DNA of 64,000 nucleotides from Acidobacteriota bacterium. GTDB lineage: Bacteria; Acidobacteriota; Vicinamibacteria; Vicinamibacterales; CAVVIG01. Positions 8,875 to 16,925 of this stretch are shown here, piece after piece. Numbering within the stretch: the stretch's first letter is position 1; each line of letters opens with the position of its first letter. The DNA lies in contig QHWB01000038.1 in the NCBI GenBank assembly GCA_003222395.1, forward strand, positions 1 to 64,000, given 5' to 3'. The notes beneath the pieces were generated by a model, which saw nothing but the letters and a program-made list of their open reading frames with translations, ran no database searches and had not been told where the DNA came from. A program made the position numbers and the translations under genes.

Positions 8875-9067
8875 CCGTGGAGCGGCGGCCCGTCAGCGCG
8901 CCTTCGAGCCGTCCGTCGACAGGCGAAGGGATCAACACGCGGCGCCAGCCACCTCACGCGACCGCAATCCTGCGGTCGCGTACGTGGACACGCGTTGGAA
9001 ATAACGGTGCTGGCGCCGTGTGTTGCTCGGACGGCGAGCGGTGCGCTGACGGGGCGCCGCTCCACGG
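8875..9067. repeat. 193-bp nested inverted repeat (MITE-like or structured RNA)
   Basis: The outer arms, 8875-8899 and 9043-9067, are 25 bp with one mismatch. The middle arms, 8934-8949 and 9009-9024, share the core GGCGCCAGC and its complement. The inner hairpin at 8957-8980 has a perfect 10-bp stem CGCGACCGCA and a 4-base loop. All three pairs share nearly the same centre, so one strand can fold into a long interrupted hairpin. No transposase is nearby and no target duplication was identified. It could be a MITE, a REP-cluster element or a noncoding RNA. Confidence 0.75.
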
Positions 9068-9167
9068 TGTGGCTCGGATCGCGCCCGCGTCCACTGCACC
9101 GCGAGGCAGCCATTACGCATTCGTATAATCCGAAACCGGACGACATCTTTGCCGATTTTCATCGCCT

Positions 9168-10652
9168 TCATCGCGCGACGGCGGCGAGCGTTCCGGCCGG
9201 CGTCCCGCAGATTGCGTTCAGCTCTTCGACGACGAAGCCGGCGACGCGCTCGGCGGCGCGGCCGTCGAGGAACCCGCACTGCTCGAGCGCGACCCGGCGC
9301 CGTCCTTCGCGATCGAGCGACGGGTCGTCGAGATACCGTCCTATCGCTTCGACGAGCTGCGCGGGTGTCCCGGCGACGCGCACCGCGCCGTGACGCGTCA
9401 CGTTCACGTAATGAGTGAAGCGATAGTACCTGCGCGCCGATCGCGTCCATTCCGTCGGCGTCTCGCCGTCGAAGGCGACGTTCACAACCGGGGTGTCGAC
9501 AATCGCCGCTTCGACCGCGAGCGTCGACGCGACGTTCACGACGACGTCGCTGTGGCGCATCGTATTGGCGAGGTGAATCTGGTTGTCGACGGTGAAGTCG
9601 ACGGCGAGACCGTCGCCGGCGCGGACGGTCGGACGAAACGGCTTCTCGATGATCACGTGCGGCGTCCCGTGGAAGGCTGCGTAGGCGTCCAGGTCGTCGC
9701 GCGGATGCAATCGCACGAGCAGCTGCGCATCGTGCCGCCACGCGCGTGACGCGAGAGCATCGATCAACACGCGCAGCACGTGATCGTGGTGCGCATACAG
9801 CGCGCGCGGCGTCGTCGTCAGCGTAATGAGCTTGCGCGCGGGATTGGCGCCGATGCGGCGGAAGAACGCGTCGCGCGGGACGAACGTGCCATCGCGGAAG
9901 TACAGATCCCACTGCGGTGCGCCCGCGATGCGGATGTCCTCTGGCGCGTAGCCGTGCAGGTCGACCGCCTGCTGCTGCATCAACGCGTTCCAGACGATCA
10001 GCCGGTCGACGCGGCGGACCGGCAGCAGCTTGTTCGTGAAGTTGTCCCAGCTCGGATCGACGGCGACGGCGCGAATCCGGCGGCGAACCGCCGTTCTGAG
10101 CAGCGGGATCTCTGAAAAGATCAGACCGGGACTCGACGTGACGAGCAGCGCGGGCCGATGGCGGTCGAACAACGCCTCGGCCCACGGATGCGAGACGAGT
10201 CGATCGATCAACTCGTATCGCGTCGGCTTCCGGACGATGGAGGGTGCGAACGCCGACGCCAGCAGGCGCTTGGCTCGAATCCACCGGATCGTCTTGTTGG
10301 CGATCGCTTCCTGACGCCGAATCGCCACCGACTCGGTGACGCGCGAGTCGATGTAGCTCGCCTGTATCAGCGCCATCAGCCGCGCCTCGCGCCCTTCGGG
10401 CCGGTGCGGTGGAAGATCGACGACGCGAACGCGCGCGTGCTGAAACTCGCGGACGAACGCTTCGTCGTTCGCGAGCGGCGAGAGAAGGACGATCTCGCAG
10501 TCGGGCTGCGCGTCGAGCAAACGCTTCATGAGGCCCGTGCGGAGAATGTTGCCGGCGGCGCCGCCGTGCGGCACCGACACGAACACGACCGGCCCGCCCC
10601 GGGCGCGGTCGAAGGGGCTGCCCTGAGCGGAGTCGAAGCGCCTGGCGCTCAC
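9168..10652 (-). CDS. GT-B-like surface glycan transferase with repeat-derived N-terminus
   Basis: A 494-aa protein. It resembles GT-B-fold surface-polymer transferases (CDP-glycerol or UDP-sugar dependent): a GGAAGNILRTGLMKRLL acceptor-side segment near residue 30, VTSSPGLIFSEIPLL, and a C-terminal donor-site-like NVASTLAVEAAIVDTPVVNVA near 405. The start is GTG at 10652 with a GTGA overlap to wzt. Codons 3-18 (RRFDSAQGSPFDRARG) are encoded by DNA matching a common dispersed repeat type (CTTCGACTCCGCTCAGGGCA at the gene start), so the first 20 residues are probably not ancestral. Exact chemistry is unknown. It lies directly downstream of the exporter genes. Confidence 0.75.
   Translation of the reverse strand: MSARRFDSAQGSPFDRARGGPVVFVSVPHGGAAGNILRTGLMKRLLDAQPDCEIVLLSPLANDEAFVREFQHARVRVVDLPPHRPEGREARLMALIQASYIDSRVTESVAIRRQEAIANKTIRWIRAKRLLASAFAPSIVRKPTRYELIDRLVSHPWAEALFDRHRPALLVTSSPGLIFSEIPLLRTAVRRRIRAVAVDPSWDNFTNKLLPVRRVDRLIVWNALMQQQAVDLHGYAPEDIRIAGAPQWDLYFRDGTFVPRDAFFRRIGANPARKLITLTTTPRALYAHHDHVLRVLIDALASRAWRHDAQLLVRLHPRDDLDAYAAFHGTPHVIIEKPFRPTVRAGDGLAVDFTVDNQIHLANTMRHSDVVVNVASTLAVEAAIVDTPVVNVAFDGETPTEWTRSARRYYRFTHYVNVTRHGAVRVAGTPAQLVEAIGRYLDDPSLDREGRRRVALEQCGFLDGRAAERVAGFVVEELNAICGTPAGTLAAVAR
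10596..10650. repeat. Dispersed-repeat DNA forming the N-terminus of the downstream GT-B gene
   Basis: Read on the minus strand this begins GCCAGGCGCTTCGACTCCGC and continues TCAGGGCAGCCCCTTCGAC. The CTTCGAC...TCAGGGC pattern is a familiar dispersed repeat type in high-GC environmental bacteria; a relative (CCCTTCGACAGGCTCAGGGC) lies at 56625-56644. The whole stretch is translated in frame as residues 2-18 of the 9168-10652 protein. Confidence 0.7.
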
Positions 10653-11947
10653 GCGCGCTCCGCCGCCGGCGCCGCCGCGCCGAGATGCACGAATTCGTAC
10701 GTCACCGACACGAGACCGTCGTCGTCGTCGCCGGTCGGAGCGAGGCCGTCGACGCCACGGCCTTGTCCGCTGACGGCAAAGCGAGGCCCGGCGGTCACGA
10801 CGTCGTACGACGCGAGCTGATGGCGGTCGGTGATCGACAACCGGAGGACATATTGCCGCGGCCGGAGCGGCAGCCGCGGGAAGCGGCACTCGATGACGCC
10901 GTCGCCGATCACCGGCGGCACGTCGGACCGTGTCGACTTCGCCGTCGTGACGACGAGCCCGGTATCGACGTCGATGATGGCGATCTCGAAGACGGGACGA
11001 TCGATCGGCTGGTCGGCTCGATAGGCCGCGCGCACGACGAGCGCGTCACCGGGTGCGAGCATCGACGCCGGACGCCCGGCCGCGTCGACGAGATCGACCG
11101 ACGCATAGCGGATCTCGCCGGTGCCGCCGCGATGACTCTGCAGCGCATTCGACTGATTCGCGAGCGCCTCGAGATTCACCTCGTCCATATAGCGTTCGGC
11201 GATGTCGCCGGCCGGTCCGACCGCGCGCACGCGTCCCTCCGCCATCCACACAATCTGACTGCACAGCCGCCGCACGTTCCACATGTCGTGCGAGATGAAC
11301 AGGACGGTCTTCCCTTCGGCGATCAGGCGGCGCAGCGCCTCGAGCGCGCGGCGGCGGAACGCGGCATCGCCGACGGCGAGCACTTCATCGACGAGCACGA
11401 TGTCGGGACGGGAGAAGATGGCGACGGCGAAGCCAAGCCGAGCGTAGAGTCCGGAGGAATAGCGCTTCATCGGCGTGTCGATCAGTCGCTCGACATCGGC
11501 GAACTGCACGATGGCGTCGAACTGCCGATCGATCTCGCGCCGCGTCAGACCGAAGAGGCCGGCGCCGAGGTAGACGTTCTCGCGCCCCGTGAGCTCCGGG
11601 TGGAAGCCCGCGCCGAGCTCGATCAGCGACACGACGTGTCCGGCCACGCGCACCGAGCCGCTCGTCGGCCACGTCACGCGTGAAATGAGCTTCAAAAGCG
11701 TCGTCTTGCCCGCACCGTTCCTGCCGATGATGCCGACGCCCGAGCCCTGCGGGACGTCGAGCGACACATCGCGCAGCGCGTGAATCGTCGCGTCGATGCG
11801 GCCGCGCGTCGCGCTGTGCACTTCGGCCGCGCGGCCGCGGAGTCGATCGAGGTTCGACGCGACGAGATCGACGATCGTCCTCGAGCGGCCGGTCCGGTAC
11901 CGCTTCGAGACATGCGCGAGCTGGATGGCCAGCGGAGCGGTCGCCAC
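10649..11947 (-). CDS. wzt: ABC transporter ATPase for polysaccharide export, with C-terminal glycan-binding domain
   Basis: A 432-aa ATPase of the Wzt/TagH type. Residues 75-82 are the Walker A motif GRNGAGKT, 163-171 the signature YSSGLYARL, 182-188 the Walker B IVLVDEV, and a His switch follows (FISHD). Residues about 260-420 form a beta-rich extension, as in Wzt proteins that recognise the capped end of a polymer before export. It pairs with the permease at 14045-14839. The start is GTG at 11947, one base after the stop of the acyltransferase. The long C-terminal domain suggests recognition of a specific terminal modification, possibly placed by the methyltransferase at 42786-44075. Confidence 0.92.
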   Translation of the reverse strand: MATAPLAIQLAHVSKRYRTGRSRTIVDLVASNLDRLRGRAAEVHSATRGRIDATIHALRDVSLDVPQGSGVGIIGRNGAGKTTLLKLISRVTWPTSGSVRVAGHVVSLIELGAGFHPELTGRENVYLGAGLFGLTRREIDRQFDAIVQFADVERLIDTPMKRYSSGLYARLGFAVAIFSRPDIVLVDEVLAVGDAAFRRRALEALRRLIAEGKTVLFISHDMWNVRRLCSQIVWMAEGRVRAVGPAGDIAERYMDEVNLEALANQSNALQSHRGGTGEIRYASVDLVDAAGRPASMLAPGDALVVRAAYRADQPIDRPVFEIAIIDVDTGLVVTTAKSTRSDVPPVIGDGVIECRFPRLPLRPRQYVLRLSITDRHQLASYDVVTAGPRFAVSGQGRGVDGLAPTGDDDDGLVSVTYEFVHLGAAAPAAERA

Positions 11948-11948
11948 G

Positions 11949-14033
11949 TCAGAAGGTGAACTTGTCCGCGAAGAACAACGAACCGGCGCGGCTCAAATGG
12001 TTGTTGTCGAGATACAGGAGGACGTTGTCGACGACCGCGTAGCACCAGCGGTCGTCGCAGAGAAAGCGCATCGGATCGAACACGTGGAGCGCCGGCAGCT
12101 TGTCGTTCACTTCGCGGACGATTTGCCGGTACACCCCCTGGCGTTCGACGACCTCCGCTTTCGGCACCGCGCAGGGAGTGCGCACATGATGGCTGAAGCT
12201 GAGCGGGCGACCGACGCATTGGTCGATGCGGAAATCGAGCTCCGGTACTTGCAGCAGCAGCCACACGGTCTTGCCGTGATCGAGCAGGAATTCAACGGTG
12301 CGCGCGAGCGCCTTCTTCATCGCGTCTGGCGGCGCGAGGTTGGCGTCGGCTGTTCTGAACGACACGCGCAGCTCGCGCTCTGTCTCGCCGAAGCCGGTCC
12401 CGCTCACGTCGACGGCGCCGCGGAACGACAGGATGACCGTCCTCAGTTCCGGTCTGTTCGCGACGAGATTCAGCACCGAGTTGCCGGCGGCCCGGCACGT
12501 GTCGCCGACGCCTGTCGTGGCACGCTCGACGTCGAACAGCGGCGGGCATCCCGATTCGCCGAGATGCACGACGGTCTGGCCTTTGTCGCGAAGAAATGCG
12601 CCGACGCCGTTGAGGAAATGCTCCGCGTGGCTGTCGCCGATGAGCGCCGCCGTCACAGGCAGGCCCGGTGCGTACTCCTGGCAGTATTCGCCTTCGGTTG
12701 GAAATCGCTCGCCGCACTGCGGGTCGTGCCTCGGCGAGCGCATCGGCGGATCCACGGCGGTTGCGAACTGCGGCGTCCGCGACGTGAACGCATCGGTCTC
12801 GTAGGAGTAGAACGAGATCGACGCGACGACCGCGAGCGCCGCCGCGACCGTCGCCAGCCGAAGCGGTGTGCGCCGGCTGACGCCGCGGCGAATCGGCCGC
12901 TCGACCGCTTCGTAGGTGGCGGCGGCGAGGATGAATGCAATCGCGATCGCGGCCGCGCGCACGCTCCTCGGCGCTTCGCCGCTTTCCATGATGCGAGCGA
13001 ACGACAGCAGCGGCCAGTGCCACAGATACAGCGGATAGCTGATGAGACCGATGTAGACGAGCACGCGCAACGCGAGCAGCCGTCGGTTGATGGCGGCGTC
13101 GGGCCCTGCCCAGATCAGCAGCGCGGTGCCGACGACCGGCAGCAACGCCCACCATCCGGGGTAGAGCGCGCCGTCGGCCAGGCCGACCGCGGCGGCGAAA
13201 GGACGCGCCGCCGGGGCACTGAACCACCACCCCGGATACGCCGCGTTCTTGCCGAGCAGCGCGACGGCAAGCGCGATGAGCGTCAGACCCAGTCCCGCTT
13301 TCAGGTTCGCCACGAACCGATCGTCGTAGCGGTCGACGGACACGAAGACGACCTCGTTGACGGCAGACGTGATGCGCGCCCGATGAAACAGCTCGCCGTA
13401 GGCGAGCAGCCCGCCGAGGAGAAGCTCCCACAAACGCGTCAACGGCGCGTAGAACGCGGCGATAGCGTTCCATCCGACCAGCGACACGTTCAACAGGAAC
13501 GAACCGGCGACGATCGCGACGATGGCCGTCACCATGTTCAGCCCGCGTTTCCAGCAGAAATACAGAATCGGCGGCCACATCAGATAGAACTGCTCTTCGA
13601 CGCCGAGCGACCACAGGTGCAGGAGCGGCTTCGATTCCGCCGCGGCATCGAAGTAGCCGGATTCGCCCCACAGCAGGAAGTTCGACAGAAACGTGGCGCC
13701 CGCCGCGATGTGCTTCTCGAGCTGCCGGTATTCGCCGCCGACGAGAACCAGCCAGCCAATCGCCCAGCATCCCACCAGCACGACCGCCAGCGCCGGAAAG
13801 ATGCGCCGCACGCGGCGCGCGTAGAAGTCGGCGAAAGAGAAACGCTCCGCCGACGCCTGCGCGAAGAGGATTCCGGAGATCAGGAATCCGGAGATGACGA
13901 AGAAGACGTCGACGCCGACGAAGCCGCCCGGAACGAACCGCGGCGACGCATGAAAGCCGATCACCGCCAGCACCGCGATCGCGCGCAGGCCGTCGATGTC
14001 CGGCCGATACGTCAGTCTGGGCTGTTGGGACAT
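11949..14033 (-). CDS. Acyltransferase-3/SGNH fusion (OafA-like O-acetyltransferase)
   Basis: A 694-aa integral membrane protein. The N-terminal acyltransferase-3 domain starts YRPDIDGLRAIAVLAVIGFH and has about ten membrane spans, with GGFVGVDVFFVISGFLIS and an HLWSLGVEEQFY segment typical of OafA-like enzymes. A periplasmic SGNH domain follows: GDSHAEHF (block I Ser, near residue 455) and a terminal DNNHL (DxxH). The family moves acetyl groups from cytoplasmic acetyl-CoA across the membrane to sugars. Here it probably O-acetylates the exported polysaccharide. It lies between wzt and wzm, with gaps of 1 and 11 bases. Confidence 0.93.
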   Translation of the reverse strand: MSQQPRLTYRPDIDGLRAIAVLAVIGFHASPRFVPGGFVGVDVFFVISGFLISGILFAQASAERFSFADFYARRVRRIFPALAVVLVGCWAIGWLVLVGGEYRQLEKHIAAGATFLSNFLLWGESGYFDAAAESKPLLHLWSLGVEEQFYLMWPPILYFCWKRGLNMVTAIVAIVAGSFLLNVSLVGWNAIAAFYAPLTRLWELLLGGLLAYGELFHRARITSAVNEVVFVSVDRYDDRFVANLKAGLGLTLIALAVALLGKNAAYPGWWFSAPAARPFAAAVGLADGALYPGWWALLPVVGTALLIWAGPDAAINRRLLALRVLVYIGLISYPLYLWHWPLLSFARIMESGEAPRSVRAAAIAIAFILAAATYEAVERPIRRGVSRRTPLRLATVAAALAVVASISFYSYETDAFTSRTPQFATAVDPPMRSPRHDPQCGERFPTEGEYCQEYAPGLPVTAALIGDSHAEHFLNGVGAFLRDKGQTVVHLGESGCPPLFDVERATTGVGDTCRAAGNSVLNLVANRPELRTVILSFRGAVDVSGTGFGETERELRVSFRTADANLAPPDAMKKALARTVEFLLDHGKTVWLLLQVPELDFRIDQCVGRPLSFSHHVRTPCAVPKAEVVERQGVYRQIVREVNDKLPALHVFDPMRFLCDDRWCYAVVDNVLLYLDNNHLSRAGSLFFADKFTF

Positions 14034-14044
14034 GCAGCCGGGCG

Positions 14045-14839
14045 TCAGATCACGTCGGCGAAGTACTTGTCCATCCGCTTGAACGTCACGAAGGCGGCGG
14101 TGAAGAGCGCGATCGTGATTGCCGCCGACACGCCGACGAGCGGCCATTCTGGAGCGCGGCCGAAAACCAGTGAGGAGCGGAAGCCTTCGACAATCGCGCT
14201 GAGCGGGTTGAGGACGAAGAGCGGCCGGAAGCGCGGCGAGATGGCGGCGATCGGGTACGCAACCGGGGTCAGATACAGCCACAGCTGCAGCGCAATCTGC
14301 ACGACCGGGTTCACGTCGCGGTAGAAGACGTTCAGCGCCGACGTCGCGAACGTGAAGCCGACGGTGAAGAGCACGAGCAGCGCGAAGAAGACGAGCGTCA
14401 TCAGCGCCCACGGCCCGAGCGGAATCCGGTAGTACGCCATCAGCGCCGCGTACAGCGCCGCGGCCGCGAAGAAATCGATGAACCGCGAGCACACCTGCGC
14501 CAGCGGCACGATCTCGCGCGGAAAGTACGTCTTGGTGACGATGTTGCGGTACGTGATCAGGCTGAGCGTCCCGGATGCGACCGAGTTCGAGAAGAAGAAC
14601 CACGGCACGAGCGCCGCGTACGCGAAGATCGGATACGGCACGCCGCCCGACGGCATCTTCGCCACGCGCGAGAACACGATCGTGAACACCGCCATCGTCG
14701 CCAGCGGCTGGGCGATCGCCCACGCCACACCGAAGAACGACTGGCTGTAGCGCCCCTTCACCTCACGCCTGGTGAGGTTCATGAGCAGCTCCCAGTAGGC
14801 CGCGGGCGAGATACGTTCCGCTTTGTCGGAGAGGATCAA
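14045..14839 (-). CDS. wzm: ABC-2 type polysaccharide export permease
   Basis: A 264-aa membrane protein with six predicted spans. It has the family pattern: MNLTRREVKGRYSQSFFG before the first span, WFFFSNSV in the middle and LNPLSAIVEGFRSSL near residue 210. This is the Wzm/TagG permease expected beside Wzt. The best start is TTG at 14837-14839, forming a TTGA overlap with the carbamoyltransferase stop and giving the usual 15-25 residues before the conserved RRE block; ATG at the MNL segment is a shorter alternative. It exports the finished chain across the inner membrane. Confidence 0.9.
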   Translation of the reverse strand: MILSDKAERISPAAYWELLMNLTRREVKGRYSQSFFGVAWAIAQPLATMAVFTIVFSRVAKMPSGGVPYPIFAYAALVPWFFFSNSVASGTLSLITYRNIVTKTYFPREIVPLAQVCSRFIDFFAAAALYAALMAYYRIPLGPWALMTLVFFALLVLFTVGFTFATSALNVFYRDVNPVVQIALQLWLYLTPVAYPIAAISPRFRPLFVLNPLSAIVEGFRSSLVFGRAPEWPLVGVSAAITIALFTAAFVTFKRMDKYFADVI

Positions 14840-16755
14840 TCGAGAACGAATTCCTTCTTCCACGACTCGTCGTCGGCGAGCGGCGTCTGCTCGCTCTTGA
14901 CGAGCACGAAGTTCTCGAGCACGAGCACGTCCATGTTCGTCCGCATGAAGCAGCGGAACGCGTCCTCGGGCGTGCAGACGATCGGCTCGCCGCGCACGTT
15001 GAACGACGTGTTGACGATCACCGGACAGCCGGTGCGGCGATAGAAGCGATCGATGATGTCGTAGTAGAGCGGGTTCGTCTCCCGCCGGACCGTCTGGATG
15101 CGCGCCGAGTAATCGACGTGCGTGATCGCCGGCACGGTCGATCGCGGGACGTTCAGCTTCTCGATGCCCCACAGCGTGTTCGCTTCAGCCGGCACCGGCA
15201 GGCGGCGCGACGGCAACACGTCGGCGACCAGCAGCATGTACGGGCTGTCTTCGTCGAGCTCGAACCACTCGGCGACGTGTTCGCGCAGCACGGCGGGCGC
15301 GAACGGCCGGAACGACTCGCGGAACTTGATCTTGAGGTTCATCACCGACTGCATCTTCGGCGATCGCGCGTCGCCGATGATCGACCGGCCGCCGAGCGCG
15401 CGCGGTCCGAATTCCATACGCCCCTGCAACAGACCGACGACCTTCTCGTCCGCCATGTACCCGGCCACCAGATCGGCGAGCGCCGACGCGTCAACGCGCG
15501 TTGCGGGATAACCGTGGACGTCGAGGAACGATCGAATCGCGGCTTCGTCGAACCGCGGTCCGAGAAACGCGCCGCTCATGCCATCGGCGTACTTCGGCGG
15601 ACTTGTCCGCCGAAGCGCCGAAGGCGCGAAGGCGGGATCGACTCGCTCCGCCGCGCGTCGCGGCCGCTCCCATGTGCCGGCGGCTTCACAGCTGACTCGC
15701 GGCTTGCCGAGGTACCGGTGCCACAGGCTCATCGCGACGCCGACCGCGCCGCCGGCATCGCCCGCCGCCGGCTGAATCCAGATCTGCTCGAATGCTCCTT
15801 CGCGCAGGATGCGGCCGTTCCCGACGCAGTTGAGCGCGACGCCGCCGGCCAGACACAGATCGCGCAGGCCGGTTTCACGGTGCGCGAACGCCGTCATCTT
15901 CAGCATCACCTCTTCGGTGATGTCCTGGATGGATCGCGCGAGATCCATCTCGCGCTGCGTGAGCTTCGTTTCGGGCTCGCGGGGCGGACCGCCGAACAGC
16001 GCGTCGAAGCGCCCGCCGGTCATCGTCAGCCCGTAGGGGTACGTGAAGTACGCCATGTTCATCCACAGGCTGCCGTCGTCGCGAATCTCGACGAGGTGAT
16101 CCTTGATCGTCTTGACGTACTTCGGCTCGCCGTACGGCGCGAGCCCCATCACCTTGTACTCGCCCGAGTTCACACGAAAGCCGGTGTAGTAGGTGAAGGC
16201 CGAGTACAGGAGACCGAGCGAGTGCGGGAAGCGCAGCTCGCGCAGCATCTCGATCTCGCTTCCGCGGCCGACGCCGATCGACGATGTCGTCCATTCGCCC
16301 ACGCCGTCCATCGTGACGATCGCCGCCTGCTCGAACGGCGACGGGTAAAAAGCCGATGCGGCATGCGACTCGTGATGCTCGCCGAAGGACACCTCGCCCT
16401 CGTAGCCGTCGAGCCGCTCGCGGATGTCGTCGGACATCCACAGCTTCTCGCTGAGCCACAACGGCATGGCCATGAGGTACGACTTCCACCCGCGTGGCGC
16501 GCACGCGGCGTACGTTTCGAGAAGGCGATCGAACTTCACGAGCGGCTTCTCGTAGAAGCCGACGTGATCGAGGTCCTTCGCCGTGATGCCCGCCTCGCGC
16601 AGACAGTAGTCGACCGCACGGGCCGGGAACCGCGCGTCGTGCTTCCTCCGCGTGAACCGTTCCTCCTGCGCGGCCGCGACGATGCAGCCGTCCTCCACGA
16701 GGCAGGCAGCGGAGTCGTGGTAGTACGCGGAGATGCCGAGGATCCGAATCGGCAC
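14836..16755 (-). CDS. Carbamoyltransferase (NodU/CmcH/SxtI family) with in-frame palindromic insertion
   Basis: A 639-aa enzyme beginning VPIRILGISAYYHDSAACLV, with the metal-site EHHESHAASAFYPS near residue 125 and the C-terminal YrdC-like block GRMEFGPRALGGRSI near 445. The family uses carbamoyl phosphate and ATP to carbamoylate hydroxyl groups of sugars, antibiotics or saxitoxin. Between YLGKPR and GAFLGPRFDEA most relatives have about ten residues; here there are about 38 (residues roughly 352-390), encoded by palindromic repeat DNA. The insertion lies between the domains and keeps the frame. The GTG start directly follows the stop of a DUF5989 gene, and an SxtJ-like gene is next upstream, so the trio matches the sxtI-J-K arrangement. 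Confidence 0.93.
   Translation of the reverse strand: MPIRILGISAYYHDSAACLVEDGCIVAAAQEERFTRRKHDARFPARAVDYCLREAGITAKDLDHVGFYEKPLVKFDRLLETYAACAPRGWKSYLMAMPLWLSEKLWMSDDIRERLDGYEGEVSFGEHHESHAASAFYPSPFEQAAIVTMDGVGEWTTSSIGVGRGSEIEMLRELRFPHSLGLLYSAFTYYTGFRVNSGEYKVMGLAPYGEPKYVKTIKDHLVEIRDDGSLWMNMAYFTYPYGLTMTGGRFDALFGGPPREPETKLTQREMDLARSIQDITEEVMLKMTAFAHRETGLRDLCLAGGVALNCVGNGRILREGAFEQIWIQPAAGDAGGAVGVAMSLWHRYLGKPRVSCEAAGTWERPRRAAERVDPAFAPSALRRTSPPKYADGMSGAFLGPRFDEAAIRSFLDVHGYPATRVDASALADLVAGYMADEKVVGLLQGRMEFGPRALGGRSIIGDARSPKMQSVMNLKIKFRESFRPFAPAVLREHVAEWFELDEDSPYMLLVADVLPSRRLPVPAEANTLWGIEKLNVPRSTVPAITHVDYSARIQTVRRETNPLYYDIIDRFYRRTGCPVIVNTSFNVRGEPIVCTPEDAFRCFMRTNMDVLVLENFVLVKSEQTPLADDESWKKEFVLD
15590..15665. 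repeat. Palindromic repeat inside carbamoyltransferase coding sequence
   Basis: The core is CTTCGGCGGAC (15592-15602), TT, then GTCCGCCGAAG (15605-15615): a perfect 11-bp stem with a 2-base loop. It is followed by CGCCGAAGGCGCGAAGGCGG. The DNA is translated in frame as part of the carbamoyltransferase, in a region that is short in relatives. It belongs to the same general class as the GCCCACC-GAA hairpin at 36971-37005. Confidence 0.8.
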
Positions 16756-16914
16756 TTAGAACAGCGTGTAGATGAACGGCGCCACGGCGCTCGACTGCGA
16801 GAACACGATCAGCAGTCCGAACAGGACGAAGACGATCACGATCGGCACGAGCCAGTACTTCTTTTCCTGCCTCAGGAACTGCCAGAACTCCGACAACACT
16901 CGACTCTTCCCCAT
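16756..16914 (-). CDS. DUF5989 (SxtK-like) small membrane protein
   Basis: A 52-aa protein, MGKSRVLSEFWQFLRQEKKY, followed by one hydrophobic segment (WLVPIVIVFVLFGLLIVF) and the conserved end SSAVAPFIYTLF. This matches the DUF5989 family, whose members occur next to carbamoyltransferases and SxtJ proteins, including in saxitoxin loci. Its function is not known. A membrane anchor or partner for the carbamoyltransferase is plausible. The stop TAA abuts the carbamoyltransferase GTG with no gap, so the two are translated together. An alternative longer frame exists upstream but overlaps sxtJ, and the ATG at 16912-16914 gives the family length. Confidence 0.88.
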   Translation of the reverse strand: MGKSRVLSEFWQFLRQEKKYWLVPIVIVFVLFGLLIVFSQSSAVAPFIYTLF

Positions 16915-16925
16915 ATCGACCTCTG

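Larger units (their letters stand above)
8511..9167. other. 657-bp gene-free spacer filled with repeats
   Basis: No convincing gene is seen here. The spacer holds two 46-bp identical copies (8541-8586, 8759-8804), at least four GGGGCCCCAC-like motifs (about 8524, 8599, 8671, 8699) and a 193-bp nested inverted repeat (8875-9067). It separates the asnB/GT block from the exporter block within the same-strand run, so transcription of asnB either crosses it or starts within it. Open frames across it are repeat translations with no start context. Confidence 0.8.

Noticed and set aside
8511-9167. Insertion sequence remnant
   Set aside because: Inverted and direct repeats are present, but no transposase fragment could be found in any frame, and no flanking target duplication was identified. 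It is kept as a MITE-like or structured repeat only.
11796-14324. 842-residue open frame on the plus strand antisense to the acyltransferase
   Set aside because: It is rich in Arg, Gln, Asp and His with no domain, a usual shadow of GC-rich coding DNA. The minus strand has a clear acyltransferase-3/SGNH protein.
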